Assembly (NCBI GenBank): GCA_964393035.1
Contig: CAYMRX010000001.1
Coordinates: 601,966-665,965, forward strand
DNA length: 64,000 nt
DNA from: Tabrizicola_A sp964393035
GTDB taxonomy: Bacteria > Pseudomonadota > Alphaproteobacteria > Rhodobacterales > Rhodobacteraceae
Direction: 5' to 3'
Shown here: piece by piece, positions 55,958 through 63,950 of the stretch
Layout: each line of letters opens with the position of its first letter
How positions within the stretch are numbered: position 1 is the first letter of the stretch
The notes under the pieces: generated by a model
The model's input: the letters and a program-made list of their open reading frames with translations, nothing else
Told to the model about the DNA's origin: nothing
Database searches by the model: none
Program-made: the position numbers and the translations under genes

Positions 55958-56004
55958 GGCAGAATCCGGGTTGGGCAGCTTTGGGCATATAGGGCATCTG
56001 CCCC

Positions 56005-56039
56005 AAAAACAAAAGCGCCCCGACCTTACGGCGGGGCGC
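56005..56039 (-). terminator. Intrinsic terminator after the IalB-like gene
   Basis: On the minus strand GCGCCCCG/CGGGGCGC (56039-56032/56022-56015) is followed by TTTTGTTTTT (56014-56005). It lies about 22 bases after the stop at 56061 and upstream of rlmN. Confidence 0.85.
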
Positions 56040-56060
56040 CTGACTGTGGAGCCGGAAAAA

Positions 56061-56579
56061 TCAGCCGCAGCGCTGGGCGGCGTCTTCCATCGCAGCGGTG
56101 AACCCGCGCAAGGAGAAGGTGTCCTTGGTCTGGGTGCCTTTGCCCGACTTGGCGGTCAAAACGGCCGTGGTGCCTTTCTTCAGCGCCGACAGAATCGCCG
56201 CGTCATCATCCTTGGTGCCCGGCCAAGCCCATTCGCCATCGGTGATGAGGTCATAGGTGGTGCCATCAACATCCAGCTTGACGGTGGACCCGCCCGCAAA
56301 CGGATAGCCGCCCGAGAAGGAAATCTCGCCCGAGGCACCGGGGCGGAAGGTCACGAACAACAGGATGTCGCCGCGACGCACCTGAACCGGGTTGCCATCC
56401 TTGGTGTTGACGGTTTCCTTGGGGCTGGAGACACCCCAGCACTCTTTGGGGCTTTCTTCGGCAAAGACGCTCCAATCGGTCATCGTCGCCACCCGGTTGC
56501 TTGACTCTTGCGCCTGAAGCGCGGTCGCGCCCAATGCAAGGGTCATCCCAAGAAGGGTGCGGGTCATCCAGCTTGCCAT
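56061..56579 (-). CDS. Invasion-associated locus B (IalB)-like exported protein
   Basis: The protein has 172 residues. A signal peptide (RTLLGMTLALGATALQAQ, cleavage near residue 24) is followed by a small beta-rich domain with TMTDWSVFAEESPKECWGVS, VRRGDILLFVTFRPGASGEI and the ending DTFSLRGFTAAMEDAAQRCG. It matches the IalB family, common in alphaproteobacteria. The ATG at 56579 is fixed by GGAGG 8 bases upstream. Despite the name, invasion is only known for Bartonella; here the role is unknown. Confidence 0.82.
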   Translation of the reverse strand: MASWMTRTLLGMTLALGATALQAQESSNRVATMTDWSVFAEESPKECWGVSSPKETVNTKDGNPVQVRRGDILLFVTFRPGASGEISFSGGYPFAGGSTVKLDVDGTTYDLITDGEWAWPGTKDDDAAILSALKKGTTAVLTAKSGKGTQTKDTFSLRGFTAAMEDAAQRCG

Positions 56580-56749
56580 GTCAACAGCCTCCAAGCTGCG
56601 GTTGCCTCTGCCCTGCCAAGCCCGCTTTATGACGCGGTTTTTCCTGTGGCGTAGGGCCATTTCACTCGATATCCCATTCATTATCGAAAATGACCAATCC
56701 GCGAAAGCCCCTTGGGCATAAAATCGCGCATCCGTGACGGGAGAGGACG

Positions 56750-57742
56750 ATGGCAGAAGCGGCAGAGATGGTGGAGCTGTGGCGGGGTGGGCTTTTGGAA
56801 AGCACCCATCGCGGCCATGCGGTTCTGTGTGATGAAGCGGGGCAGATTGTTGAGGCCTGGGGGGATCCGGGCCGCGTGATCTTTCCGCGCTCGTCCTGCA
56901 AGATGTTGCAGGCGCTGCCCTTGGTCGAAAGCGGGGCTGCCGATGCATACGGCCTGACCGAGGCGCATCTGGCCCTGTCCTGCGCCAGCCATCAGGGCGC
57001 GGCGCTGCATGTGAACATGGCGCGCGACTGGCTGGCAGGTCTGGGCCTTGGCGAACCCGATCTGCGCTGCGGCTCGCATGAACCCTATGACCGGGCTGAG
57101 CGCGACCGTCTGATCTGCGATCATGAAGGGCCGTGCCAGTTGCACAACAACTGTTCGGGCAAACATTCCGGATTCCTGACCACGACAAAGCACCTGAAAG
57201 CCGGTTCAGAATATGTGGAACTGGACCATCCCTTGCAAAAGGCGATCCGCACCGCGACCGAGGAAGTGACTGGCGAAACCGTGGCCGGATACGGCATCGA
57301 CGGCTGTTCTGCGCCAAATTTTGCGATGTCCATCACGGGTCTGGCGCGCGGGATGGCGAAATTTGCCGCAACCAACGGCAGCGACACGCGCGGCCGGGCG
57401 ATGCAGCGGTTGGCGCGGGCGATGGCGGCCTACCCGGAACTGGTCGCGGGCGAAGGTCGGGCCTGCACGGAATTGATGCGGGCCATGGGGGGCCGGCTGT
57501 CGATCAAGACCGGGGCCGAGGCGGTGTTCGTCGCGATCATCCCGGAAAGGAAGCTGGGATTGGCCCTGAAGATCGAGGATGGCAATTCCCGCGCCTCTGA
57601 AGCGGCTTTGGTCGGAATTCTGGCTCGACTTGGCGTGCTGGATGCCGCGCACCCAATGGCGCAAAAGCGTCTTCCTGCGCCGCAGACCAATTGCCGTGGC
57701 CTGAGCGTGGGCGAATTGCGGTTGGCCCCGGGCTTTCTGTAG
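56750..57742 (+). CDS. L-asparaginase II (Rhizobium etli/AnsA-type)
   Basis: The protein has 330 residues. It belongs to the asparaginase II family related to the R. etli enzyme, which is structurally a serine-beta-lactamase-like hydrolase unlike E. coli asparaginases. Conserved pieces are PRSSCKMLQALPLVESGAAD (Ser-x-x-Lys catalytic dyad), LALSCASHQG, NNCSGKHSGFL and GYGIDGCSAPNF (zinc and active-site cysteines). It converts asparagine to aspartate and ammonia. GGAGAGGACG precedes the ATG at 56750. Transcribed divergently from the IalB-like gene. Confidence 0.88.
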   Translation: MAEAAEMVELWRGGLLESTHRGHAVLCDEAGQIVEAWGDPGRVIFPRSSCKMLQALPLVESGAADAYGLTEAHLALSCASHQGAALHVNMARDWLAGLGLGEPDLRCGSHEPYDRAERDRLICDHEGPCQLHNNCSGKHSGFLTTTKHLKAGSEYVELDHPLQKAIRTATEEVTGETVAGYGIDGCSAPNFAMSITGLARGMAKFAATNGSDTRGRAMQRLARAMAAYPELVAGEGRACTELMRAMGGRLSIKTGAEAVFVAIIPERKLGLALKIEDGNSRASEAALVGILARLGVLDAAHPMAQKRLPAPQTNCRGLSVGELRLAPGFL

Positions 57743-57778
57743 GCTTGATAAAAGGCGCATCTGCGCTAAGCTTTTGCC

Positions 57779-58111
57779 ATGAATGCGCCGGTGCCCTTTC
57801 CGCACGCCCCCGCCGAGGTCATCAGTTTTGACCGCGCCGAGTTGGAGCTGATCCTGTCGCTTTACGGCCGGATGGTCGCAGCAGGCGAATGGCGCGACTA
57901 TGCGATGAGCTTTCAGCCCGAGGTGGCCGCGTTCTCCATCTTTCGCCGCACCGCTGAAGTGCCGCTTTACCGCATCGAAAAGCGCCCCAAACTGCGGGCG
58001 CGGCAGGGGATCTATGCGGTCTTGGGCGGCGAAGGGCAGGTTTTGCGGCGCGGCCATGATCTGGCCGCTGCGCTGCGCGTGTTGGAAAAGCCTTTGCGGC
58101 CTATCGACTAA
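57779..58111 (+). CDS. DUF2794 family protein
   Basis: The protein has 110 residues: FDRAELELILSLYGRMVAAG, then EWRDYAMSFQPEVAAFSIFR and PLYRIEKRPKLRARQGIYAV. This matches DUF2794, a small soluble family of alphaproteobacteria without known function. It starts 36 bases after the asparaginase stop and probably shares its transcript. Its TAA abuts the left arm of a 98-bp palindromic element with no spacer. Confidence 0.85.
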   Translation: MNAPVPFPHAPAEVISFDRAELELILSLYGRMVAAGEWRDYAMSFQPEVAAFSIFRRTAEVPLYRIEKRPKLRARQGIYAVLGGEGQVLRRGHDLAAALRVLEKPLRPID

Positions 58112-58209
58112 AGCGTGTCAGATTTGAATTGAATCGAAAAGCGCTGCCTCTCGCATGCGCTCGAACGCGCTTTTCAATAAGGTATTTTCCAAGAAAAATC
58201 TGACACGCT
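58112..58209. repeat. 98-bp palindromic element between two convergent stop codons
   Basis: Perfect 14-bp outer arms AGCGTGTCAGATTT (58112-58125) and AAATCTGACACGCT (58196-58209), plus inner arms GAAAAGCGC (58136-58144) and GCGCTTTTC (58167-58175), enclose a GC-rich loop. The element is AT-richer than its neighbours. It exactly fills the space between the DUF2794 stop (58109-58111) and the NlpC/P60 stop (58208-58210). No reading frame inside. Confidence 0.85.
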
Positions 58210-59029
58210 ACAGCAAACGGCGGCGATGCGTGACCGGGCGGCCTTCTTGCGCCATGATGCGGTCGATGCAGACCTGCACCGGCTCATAGGCGACCGACAT
58301 CGTATGACCGTTGGCATGGATCAGCCGGGCGTCATCGACGACCAGCGCGATATGGCCCTTCCAAAAGATCAAATCCCCGCGTTGCAAGGGCGCATCGGCG
58401 GGAACCTCTTGGCCGCTGCCTTCTTGCAGGTCGCTGTCGCCCGGAATCGTGATCCCGCAAGCCCAATACGACAGTTGCGCAAGGCCCGAACAATCAATCC
58501 CGCCGCGTGAATTGCCACCCCACAAATAGGGCGTGCCGAGAAGGTTTTCCGCCACGCTGACCGCATCGGCCTGCCAATCGCCCAATAGCCGCAGATGTGG
58601 GGCGGGGATAAAGCCTTGGGTGGTTTCCAGCCATTTGCCATGATCGGCGGTGATCGCCACCTGCGCGCCCAGCGACAGGGCCAAAATCTCGGGTGCCTGC
58701 ACGCGGGGTTCGGGATAAAGATGCGTGCCGGGGGTTGCCACCCAATGGGTGGGGGTGGGGCCGCGCGACAGGGCAATGTCGGGTAGCCAACCGCAATAGC
58801 CATCTTTGCCCGCAAAACCAAAAGCATGGCCTTCGTTGCGGTCGATCACGGTAAATGTTTCTCCCAAGAGAAGCTGCCGCTCACGCGCGCCATGCGGGGC
58901 GCGGAGCAGATCTGCCACGGGCTGCGCCACGCGCATCGGCGTGCCATCGGTAAAGACGGGAACCTCGATCCGGCCCTTCATCGAAGAATGGGCGATGCGC
59001 GGGGTGGCAGGGGTCAGGCGGCGGTCCAT
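58208..59029 (-). CDS. NlpC/P60 (C40) family peptidase
   Basis: The protein has 273 residues. Two SH3-like segments (about 20-140) precede an NlpC/P60 domain (about 150-273) with the catalytic cysteine in RGGIDCSGLAQLSYWACGI, histidine in WKGHIALVVDDARLIHANGH and a third polar residue nearby. Such enzymes cleave D-Glu-DAP peptide bonds in murein. No signal peptide is evident, so it may be cytoplasmic, acting on recycled muropeptides. It begins directly after the leucyl aminopeptidase stop (TAAATG), an operon with it. The stop codon TAG overlaps the right end of the palindromic element. Confidence 0.88.
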   Translation of the reverse strand: MDRRLTPATPRIAHSSMKGRIEVPVFTDGTPMRVAQPVADLLRAPHGARERQLLLGETFTVIDRNEGHAFGFAGKDGYCGWLPDIALSRGPTPTHWVATPGTHLYPEPRVQAPEILALSLGAQVAITADHGKWLETTQGFIPAPHLRLLGDWQADAVSVAENLLGTPYLWGGNSRGGIDCSGLAQLSYWACGITIPGDSDLQEGSGQEVPADAPLQRGDLIFWKGHIALVVDDARLIHANGHTMSVAYEPVQVCIDRIMAQEGRPVTHRRRLL

Positions 59030-60439
59030 TTACAGCCCCAGAATGGCAGGCAGGGCCTGCAAAACCGCCCGCGCCCCTTGGCCGGTGCCGCCTTTAGGCC
59101 GGGCGGGCAGGTCGGCGGGTGTGTGGCCGTAGATGTCGAAATGCATGTAACGCGGGCCTTCAACAAAGCGGCGCAGGAACAGCGCGGCGGTGACCGACCC
59201 GGCAAAACCCCAGCCCGGCGCATTGTCGAGATCGGCGATGCCGGGTTCGATGATATGTTCGTAAGGCGTCCAGAAGGGCAGCCGCCAGACCGGGTCAAAG
59301 CCCTGTTTCGCGCCACCCTCCAAGGCCAAGGCCATGGGATCGTCATCGCAGTAATAGGGCGCGAGATCGGGGCCGACAGCAACGCGCGCGGCCCCCGTCA
59401 GCGTTGCCATCGAGATCACCGCATCGGTGGGCGTCTCGCAGGCATAGGCCAGCGCATCCCCCAGCACGAGGCGGCCTTCGGCGTCGGTATCATTGACCTC
59501 GACCGTCAGGCCCTTGCGGCTGGTCAGGATGTCCTTTGGCCGCTGGGCATTGCCCGCGATCACGTTTTCCACCGCCGGCACCAGAACCCGCAAGCGCAAG
59601 GGCAGGCCCAACCGCATGATCATATGGGCAAGCCCCATGACGGTCGCGGCCCCGCCCATGTCTTTCTTCATCAAGAGCATGCCGGACGACGGCTTGATGT
59701 TCAGCCCGCCAGTGTCAAAGCACACGCCCTTGCCGACCAGCGTCAGATGCGGGCCGGTGCTGCCCCAGTTCAACTCCAACAACCGCGGCGCGCGGGGAGA
59801 GGCGCGGCCAACCGCATGGATCATCGGAAAGTTTTGCGCCAAAAGCTCATCGCCCCGAATGACCTTGGCCGCCGCGCCAAAACTGTCGGCCAGCGTCAGA
59901 AAGGCGGCTTCCAATTCCGCAGGCCCCATATCCAGCGCCGGGGTATTGATCAGGTCGCGGGTCAGAAATTCGCCTTCCACCATGGCAAGCAGCCGGGTGG
60001 CGTCGATGCCCTCGGGGGCTTTCAAAGCGGCAGGCGTGGCAGATGATTTTCCGGGGCGGTAGCGGTCGAAACGGTAGGTTTGCAGCAGGAATGCGAGGGC
60101 CGCCTCGGTCTTGTCAGCCGCGCTGAGGCTGCCCTCAAGGTGCCAGGCGCCTTCTGGCAGGCCCGCCGCCGCGCGCGCCAGATGAAACCGACCGCGCGCG
60201 CGGGCCTTGGCGCCGCCCAAGCCTGCAACGGCGGCCTGCACGGTGCCATCAGCGGCGGGGATCAGGCGCAGATCGCCCGGCCCGGCCTCAAACCCCGTCG
60301 CCTTCAACCATGCGGCAGTTGCAGAGGGCTGCCCGGCGAGAAAAGCGTCCAGCCCTTCAGATGTGACAACATGCAAGGGGCGCGAGGGGGCATCGGCGGC
60401 GGCAAAGGCGGGCGTGGGCATGGCATCCTGTGGCATCAT
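59030..60439 (-). CDS. Leucyl aminopeptidase family (M17) protein
   Basis: The protein has up to 469 residues. It is a di-metal exopeptidase removing N-terminal residues from peptides. The C-terminal catalytic domain shows LVGKGVCFDTGGLNIKPSSG, MKKDMGGAATVMGL-like LLMKKDMGGAA and NDTDAEGRLVLGDALAYA, the metal-binding and active-site motifs. The start is uncertain: an ATG at 60439 or, better placed behind AGGA, an ATG at 60421. It is coupled to the NlpC/P60 gene, suggesting joint muropeptide or peptide turnover. Confidence 0.9.
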   Translation of the reverse strand: MMPQDAMPTPAFAAADAPSRPLHVVTSEGLDAFLAGQPSATAAWLKATGFEAGPGDLRLIPAADGTVQAAVAGLGGAKARARGRFHLARAAAGLPEGAWHLEGSLSAADKTEAALAFLLQTYRFDRYRPGKSSATPAALKAPEGIDATRLLAMVEGEFLTRDLINTPALDMGPAELEAAFLTLADSFGAAAKVIRGDELLAQNFPMIHAVGRASPRAPRLLELNWGSTGPHLTLVGKGVCFDTGGLNIKPSSGMLLMKKDMGGAATVMGLAHMIMRLGLPLRLRVLVPAVENVIAGNAQRPKDILTSRKGLTVEVNDTDAEGRLVLGDALAYACETPTDAVISMATLTGAARVAVGPDLAPYYCDDDPMALALEGGAKQGFDPVWRLPFWTPYEHIIEPGIADLDNAPGWGFAGSVTAALFLRRFVEGPRYMHFDIYGHTPADLPARPKGGTGQGARAVLQALPAILGL

Positions 60440-60516
60440 GGAATGGATGCAGCCAAGCCTAACCCATCCCGCGCGACCCGCAAGGGCGCAACGCAGCCGC
60501 TGCCCGGCGCGGCGGT

Positions 60517-60906
60517 TTAACTGAAGGTCTGGTCCAAAAGCGCCTTGTCCGGCGCGAGCGAGCGTTCCGCCACACGCACCAGCCGCGCCCAGACGGCAGA
60601 AAAACCCGTGACATCGCTGCGCTCAAGGCAGGTGCGCACATCGCCTGCAACCAGCCCCAGACTGACCATGCCCAGATTTTCCGACATGCGCTGCAAGCGG
60701 CGCAACTGGCGCGACAAATCCTGCATTTCGCGTTCGCGCACCTGTGCGGCAAGCCCCGCCATGGTCAGCGCCAGTTCGCCCAGCGCCCGTGTAACCACCT
60801 GTTCGGCCGACGAAGTTCCCAAATTCCGATAAATCGTGGCGATCGGCTCGGAATCCTGCCGAACCCGTTCCTTGACCCGCAAGGCCACGATATTTTCACC
60901 CGACAT
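60517..60906 (-). CDS. Uncharacterised helical protein (129 residues)
   Basis: Soluble, strongly helical and arginine-rich (REREMQDLSRQLRRLQRMSE, a likely coiled coil at about 58-80), with VTRALGELALTMAGLAAQV before it and AERSLAPDKALLDQ after it. AAAGGGTG lies before the ATG at 60906. No known domain is recognised. It is divergent from the carbonic anhydrase gene and 77 bp upstream of the aminopeptidase gene, with which it may be co-transcribed. Function unknown. Confidence 0.7.
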   Translation of the reverse strand: MSGENIVALRVKERVRQDSEPIATIYRNLGTSSAEQVVTRALGELALTMAGLAAQVREREMQDLSRQLRRLQRMSENLGMVSLGLVAGDVRTCLERSDVTGFSAVWARLVRVAERSLAPDKALLDQTFS

Positions 60907-61067
60907 GACACACCCTTTCTTCTACACCCAAAGCCGATCATCGCGGATCGTGCTGAAGAAAAGGTTCACCCCAGCGCAGAAAAGCGGCACTGGGGCGCAC
61001 AAACCCCCTCGCATTTTCTGCGAATGCAGCCTAACTCGGAACGCAACATCACAGAAGGAAGCCGACG

Positions 61068-61718
61068 ATGGCCGTCACCGCCCGCCCCCTTCCCGCCTAT
61101 CTGGTCAGCCGCTTCAATGGATGGCGCGCCACCAGCTATCAGGACAACAAGGCCTGGTATCGCCGTCTGGCCGAAAGCGGCCAGCACCCCCGCGCCATGG
61201 TGATTTCCTGCTGCGACAGCCGTGTGCATGTCACCTCCATCTTTGGTGCCGATGAGGGTGAATTCTTCATCCACCGCAACATCGCCAATCTGGTGCCGCC
61301 CTATAACCCGGACGGGGAACGCCATGGCACCTCGGCCGCGGTGGAATATGCGGTTACCTCGCTTGGCGTCGCGCATATCATCGTCTTGGGCCATTCGGGC
61401 TGCGGCGGGGTCAAGGGCTGCCATGATATGTGCGCGGGCCATTCGCCGGAACTGGAAGAAAAGACCAGCTTCGTCGGCCGCTGGCTGGATATTCTGAAGC
61501 CCGGCTATCAACGGGTGGCCGCGTTGCCGCAGGGCGATATCCTGCGCGCGCTGGAAAAGCAGGCGGTGCTGGTGTCGCTGGAAAACCTGATGACCTTCCC
61601 CTTTATCCGCGATGCGGTGGCCGATGACCGGCTGACGCTGCATGGGCTGTGGAACAACATCGGTGCGGGCGAACTGGAACAATATGATCCGGCCCGCGAT
61701 GACTTTACCCCGATCTGA
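61068..61718 (+). CDS. Beta-class carbonic anhydrase
   Basis: The protein has 216 residues. It interconverts CO2 and bicarbonate in the cytoplasm, supplying bicarbonate to carboxylases such as AccABCD. Zinc ligands and dyad are in VISCCDSRVHV (Cys and the Asp-Arg pair) and VLGHSGCGGV (His and Cys). FFIHRNIANLVPPYN is the substrate-pocket motif. GAAGGAAG precedes the ATG at 61068. It is followed 12 bases later by a cupin gene. Confidence 0.95.
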   Translation: MAVTARPLPAYLVSRFNGWRATSYQDNKAWYRRLAESGQHPRAMVISCCDSRVHVTSIFGADEGEFFIHRNIANLVPPYNPDGERHGTSAAVEYAVTSLGVAHIIVLGHSGCGGVKGCHDMCAGHSPELEEKTSFVGRWLDILKPGYQRVAALPQGDILRALEKQAVLVSLENLMTFPFIRDAVADDRLTLHGLWNNIGAGELEQYDPARDDFTPI

Positions 61719-61730
61719 CAGGAGCCTGCG

Positions 61731-62093
61731 ATGACGCCCGATTTCGCCACCCACCTTGCATTGACCCAGATGGACATTGGCGCTTTCGCCGCCAAGCCTA
61801 CCTCGTTTGAGGGAGAGCAAAAGGAAGCCTCGGTCGATCTGTGGGTATCGGCCGATGGGCGGGTGTCCTTGGGGGTCTGGGAATGTACGCCGAGCCGCTT
61901 CACCGCCGACCGCTCCGGCTCGACCGAGTTTTGCCACTTCCTGTCGGGCAAGGTCGAGATGACCCTCCCGGACGGCACGGTTCAGGTCTTTGGGCCGGGC
62001 GATGCGATCACCCTGCCGCAGGGCTGGAAGGGCATCTGGCATGTGGTGGAACAGGTGCGCAAAATTTACGTCATTACGCTGAAAGACGTCTAG
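61731..62093 (+). CDS. Cupin-domain protein (DUF861/ureidoglycine aminohydrolase-like fold)
   Basis: The protein has 120 residues forming a single small beta-barrel. GVWECTPSRFTADRSGSTEF, FCHFLSGKVEMTLPDG and FGPGDAITLPQGWKGIWHVV are typical of the cupin_3 (DUF861) subgroup. Metal-ligand histidines are partly replaced, as usual in this subgroup, so enzyme activity is uncertain. GACAGGAG ribosome site. Probably co-transcribed with the carbonic anhydrase; no function can be assigned. Confidence 0.82.
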   Translation: MTPDFATHLALTQMDIGAFAAKPTSFEGEQKEASVDLWVSADGRVSLGVWECTPSRFTADRSGSTEFCHFLSGKVEMTLPDGTVQVFGPGDAITLPQGWKGIWHVVEQVRKIYVITLKDV

Positions 62094-62144
62094 GCACGGC
62101 GACCGGCGGCCCTGCCGCCCGGTGATGTAAAGAGGACCAAGGTT

Positions 62145-63950
62145 ATGCCCCCCTTCGCCTTCAGCTTTGTTCAGCGCAAACATGTCTGGATCGCCGTGGC
62201 TTTGATCCTTGCCTTGCTTGGGCTTTCGATGTTCGCCCTTGCCCCTCATGCCAGAACGCTTCTGGTGCAAGGCGACAATGACGACATCATGCGCTGGATG
62301 TCGGTCAAGGCCTGGCTGGCCGGTCAAGGCTGGTTTGACATGATCCAATACCGCGTCGAGCCGCCCTTGGGGCTGTCGATGCATTGGTCGCGCTATCTGG
62401 ATGCCGCCCTTGCCGGGCTTTACAGCCTGCTTGCCTTGGGGCTTCCGCCCGAGGTGGCAGAGCGGTGGACCTTTGCCCTTTGGCCCAATCTGTTGCTTTT
62501 GGCGCTGCTGGGCTTGGTTGCCAAAGGCACGCGGCGGCTTTTGGGCGCGGGAGCGGCCCTTTTTGCGATGGCGCTGGTGATGACTTGGATGCCGATCCGC
62601 GGCATTGCTTTTGCCACCGGCCGGATTGACCATCACAATGTGCAAATTCTGCTGACCACGATAATGGCGATGGCGATGATCCTGCCCGGGCGGGCTTGGT
62701 TGATGGGCACCATCTCCGGGGTTGCGGCGGCGCTGTCGCTGGCCATCGGTCTGGAAACGCTGGTCTTTGTGGCTGCGGGCGGCCTTGTGCTTGTCGGGCG
62801 GGCCGCGTTTGAGGCCGCAGACGCAAGGGCGCGACTGATCGGGTTTTGCAGCGCCCTGACGGTCGGTGCGCTGATGTTGTTTGTCGGGCAAACCGCCCCG
62901 CAGGATTGGCTGACCCCGCATTGCGATGCGCTGGCGACGCCGATTCTGGCGATCCTTCTGATTGCCAGCGCCAGCAGCCTTGTACCGCTGGCATTTTACA
63001 ACCGGTTGCGCCCCCCCGCCCTGCGGCTTGCCGCTGTCGCGGGGCTTGCGCTGTTTGGTCTCTGGTTGTTTTCGCCGCTGCTCAAGCCCTGCCTCGCGGG
63101 ACCCTACGGCATGCTGCCGCCCGAGGCGCAGGACTTCATCACCTCGCGCATTTCCGAGGCGCTGCCCGCGCTGGTCTTCGCGACGCTCCGGCCTTTGACC
63201 TTCGCCAATGTGCTTTTGCCTGTCCTTGTCATCACCGCGCTGAGTTCGCTGTTCTGGCTGCGCAATCGCGGCAGCTATGACAAAGCGCAACGCGCCGCGA
63301 TCGGGCAGATGCTGATCTTCGGCTGGCTGGGGCTGATCGGCAGCCTTGTACAGGTGCGGATGAACATCATCGCCGCCCCCGCCTTGCCGTTTCTGGCAGG
63401 CCATGTCGGCGCAGAACTGTTGCGCTGGTGGTCCACCCGACGCAGCCTTGCGGCGCTGCTGACCGCCGTCGTTGTGGTGCTTGCCGCCTTTGGCACGCAG
63501 TATCTGAACCGCCCCGTCCTGACGCTGGCCAGCCGTCTGGCCGGAACCGATCTGTCACAGCGGTTCGAGCAACCCTCGTTCGATCACGGGTGCCGCATGG
63601 AGGATGCGCTTGCCGAGTTGAACGCCCTTCCCAAGGCCCGGCTTCTGACCACACTCAACCTTGGTGCGCCGCTGATCCTTGTGACCCATCATGATGCGCT
63701 GTCCGTGCCATATCAGCGCGGGGCGCAGGCCTTCTGGAACGGCTCTTTCCCCTTCCGGTCCGAAATCTTGATGCAGCAGGCTATCCGGCAAAGCGCGCCG
63801 GATTATGTGGTGATCTGCCGCGACGCTGCCTATGACGCCGAACACGGCTTTGCCTTGGCACTGAAAGACGGGCGCCTGCCCGGCTGGCTGACCCCGGTTG
63901 ATATCGGATCGGCACGTTGGCTGGTGCTGGCCGTGCGGCCCAACTCCTAG
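62145..63950 (+). CDS. Multi-pass membrane protein, GT-C/STT3-like glycosyltransferase candidate
   Basis: The protein has 601 residues with 11-13 predicted transmembrane segments. The first loop carries the acidic QGDNDDIMRWMSVKAWLAG and YRVEPPLGLSMHWSRYLDA, and a second motif GRIDHHNVQ follows (about 165). These resemble the D-x-D/DHH loops of GT-C enzymes of the oligosaccharyltransferase/AglB/PglB type, which use lipid-linked sugars. A periplasmic C-terminal domain (about 455-600; SFDHGCRMEDALAELNALPK) follows. AGAGGA precedes the ATG. The final stop TAG is formed at the junction with an insertion sequence, so the native C-terminus may have been longer. Confidence 0.75.
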   Translation: MPPFAFSFVQRKHVWIAVALILALLGLSMFALAPHARTLLVQGDNDDIMRWMSVKAWLAGQGWFDMIQYRVEPPLGLSMHWSRYLDAALAGLYSLLALGLPPEVAERWTFALWPNLLLLALLGLVAKGTRRLLGAGAALFAMALVMTWMPIRGIAFATGRIDHHNVQILLTTIMAMAMILPGRAWLMGTISGVAAALSLAIGLETLVFVAAGGLVLVGRAAFEAADARARLIGFCSALTVGALMLFVGQTAPQDWLTPHCDALATPILAILLIASASSLVPLAFYNRLRPPALRLAAVAGLALFGLWLFSPLLKPCLAGPYGMLPPEAQDFITSRISEALPALVFATLRPLTFANVLLPVLVITALSSLFWLRNRGSYDKAQRAAIGQMLIFGWLGLIGSLVQVRMNIIAAPALPFLAGHVGAELLRWWSTRRSLAALLTAVVVVLAAFGTQYLNRPVLTLASRLAGTDLSQRFEQPSFDHGCRMEDALAELNALPKARLLTTLNLGAPLILVTHHDALSVPYQRGAQAFWNGSFPFRSEILMQQAIRQSAPDYVVICRDAAYDAEHGFALALKDGRLPGWLTPVDIGSARWLVLAVRPNS

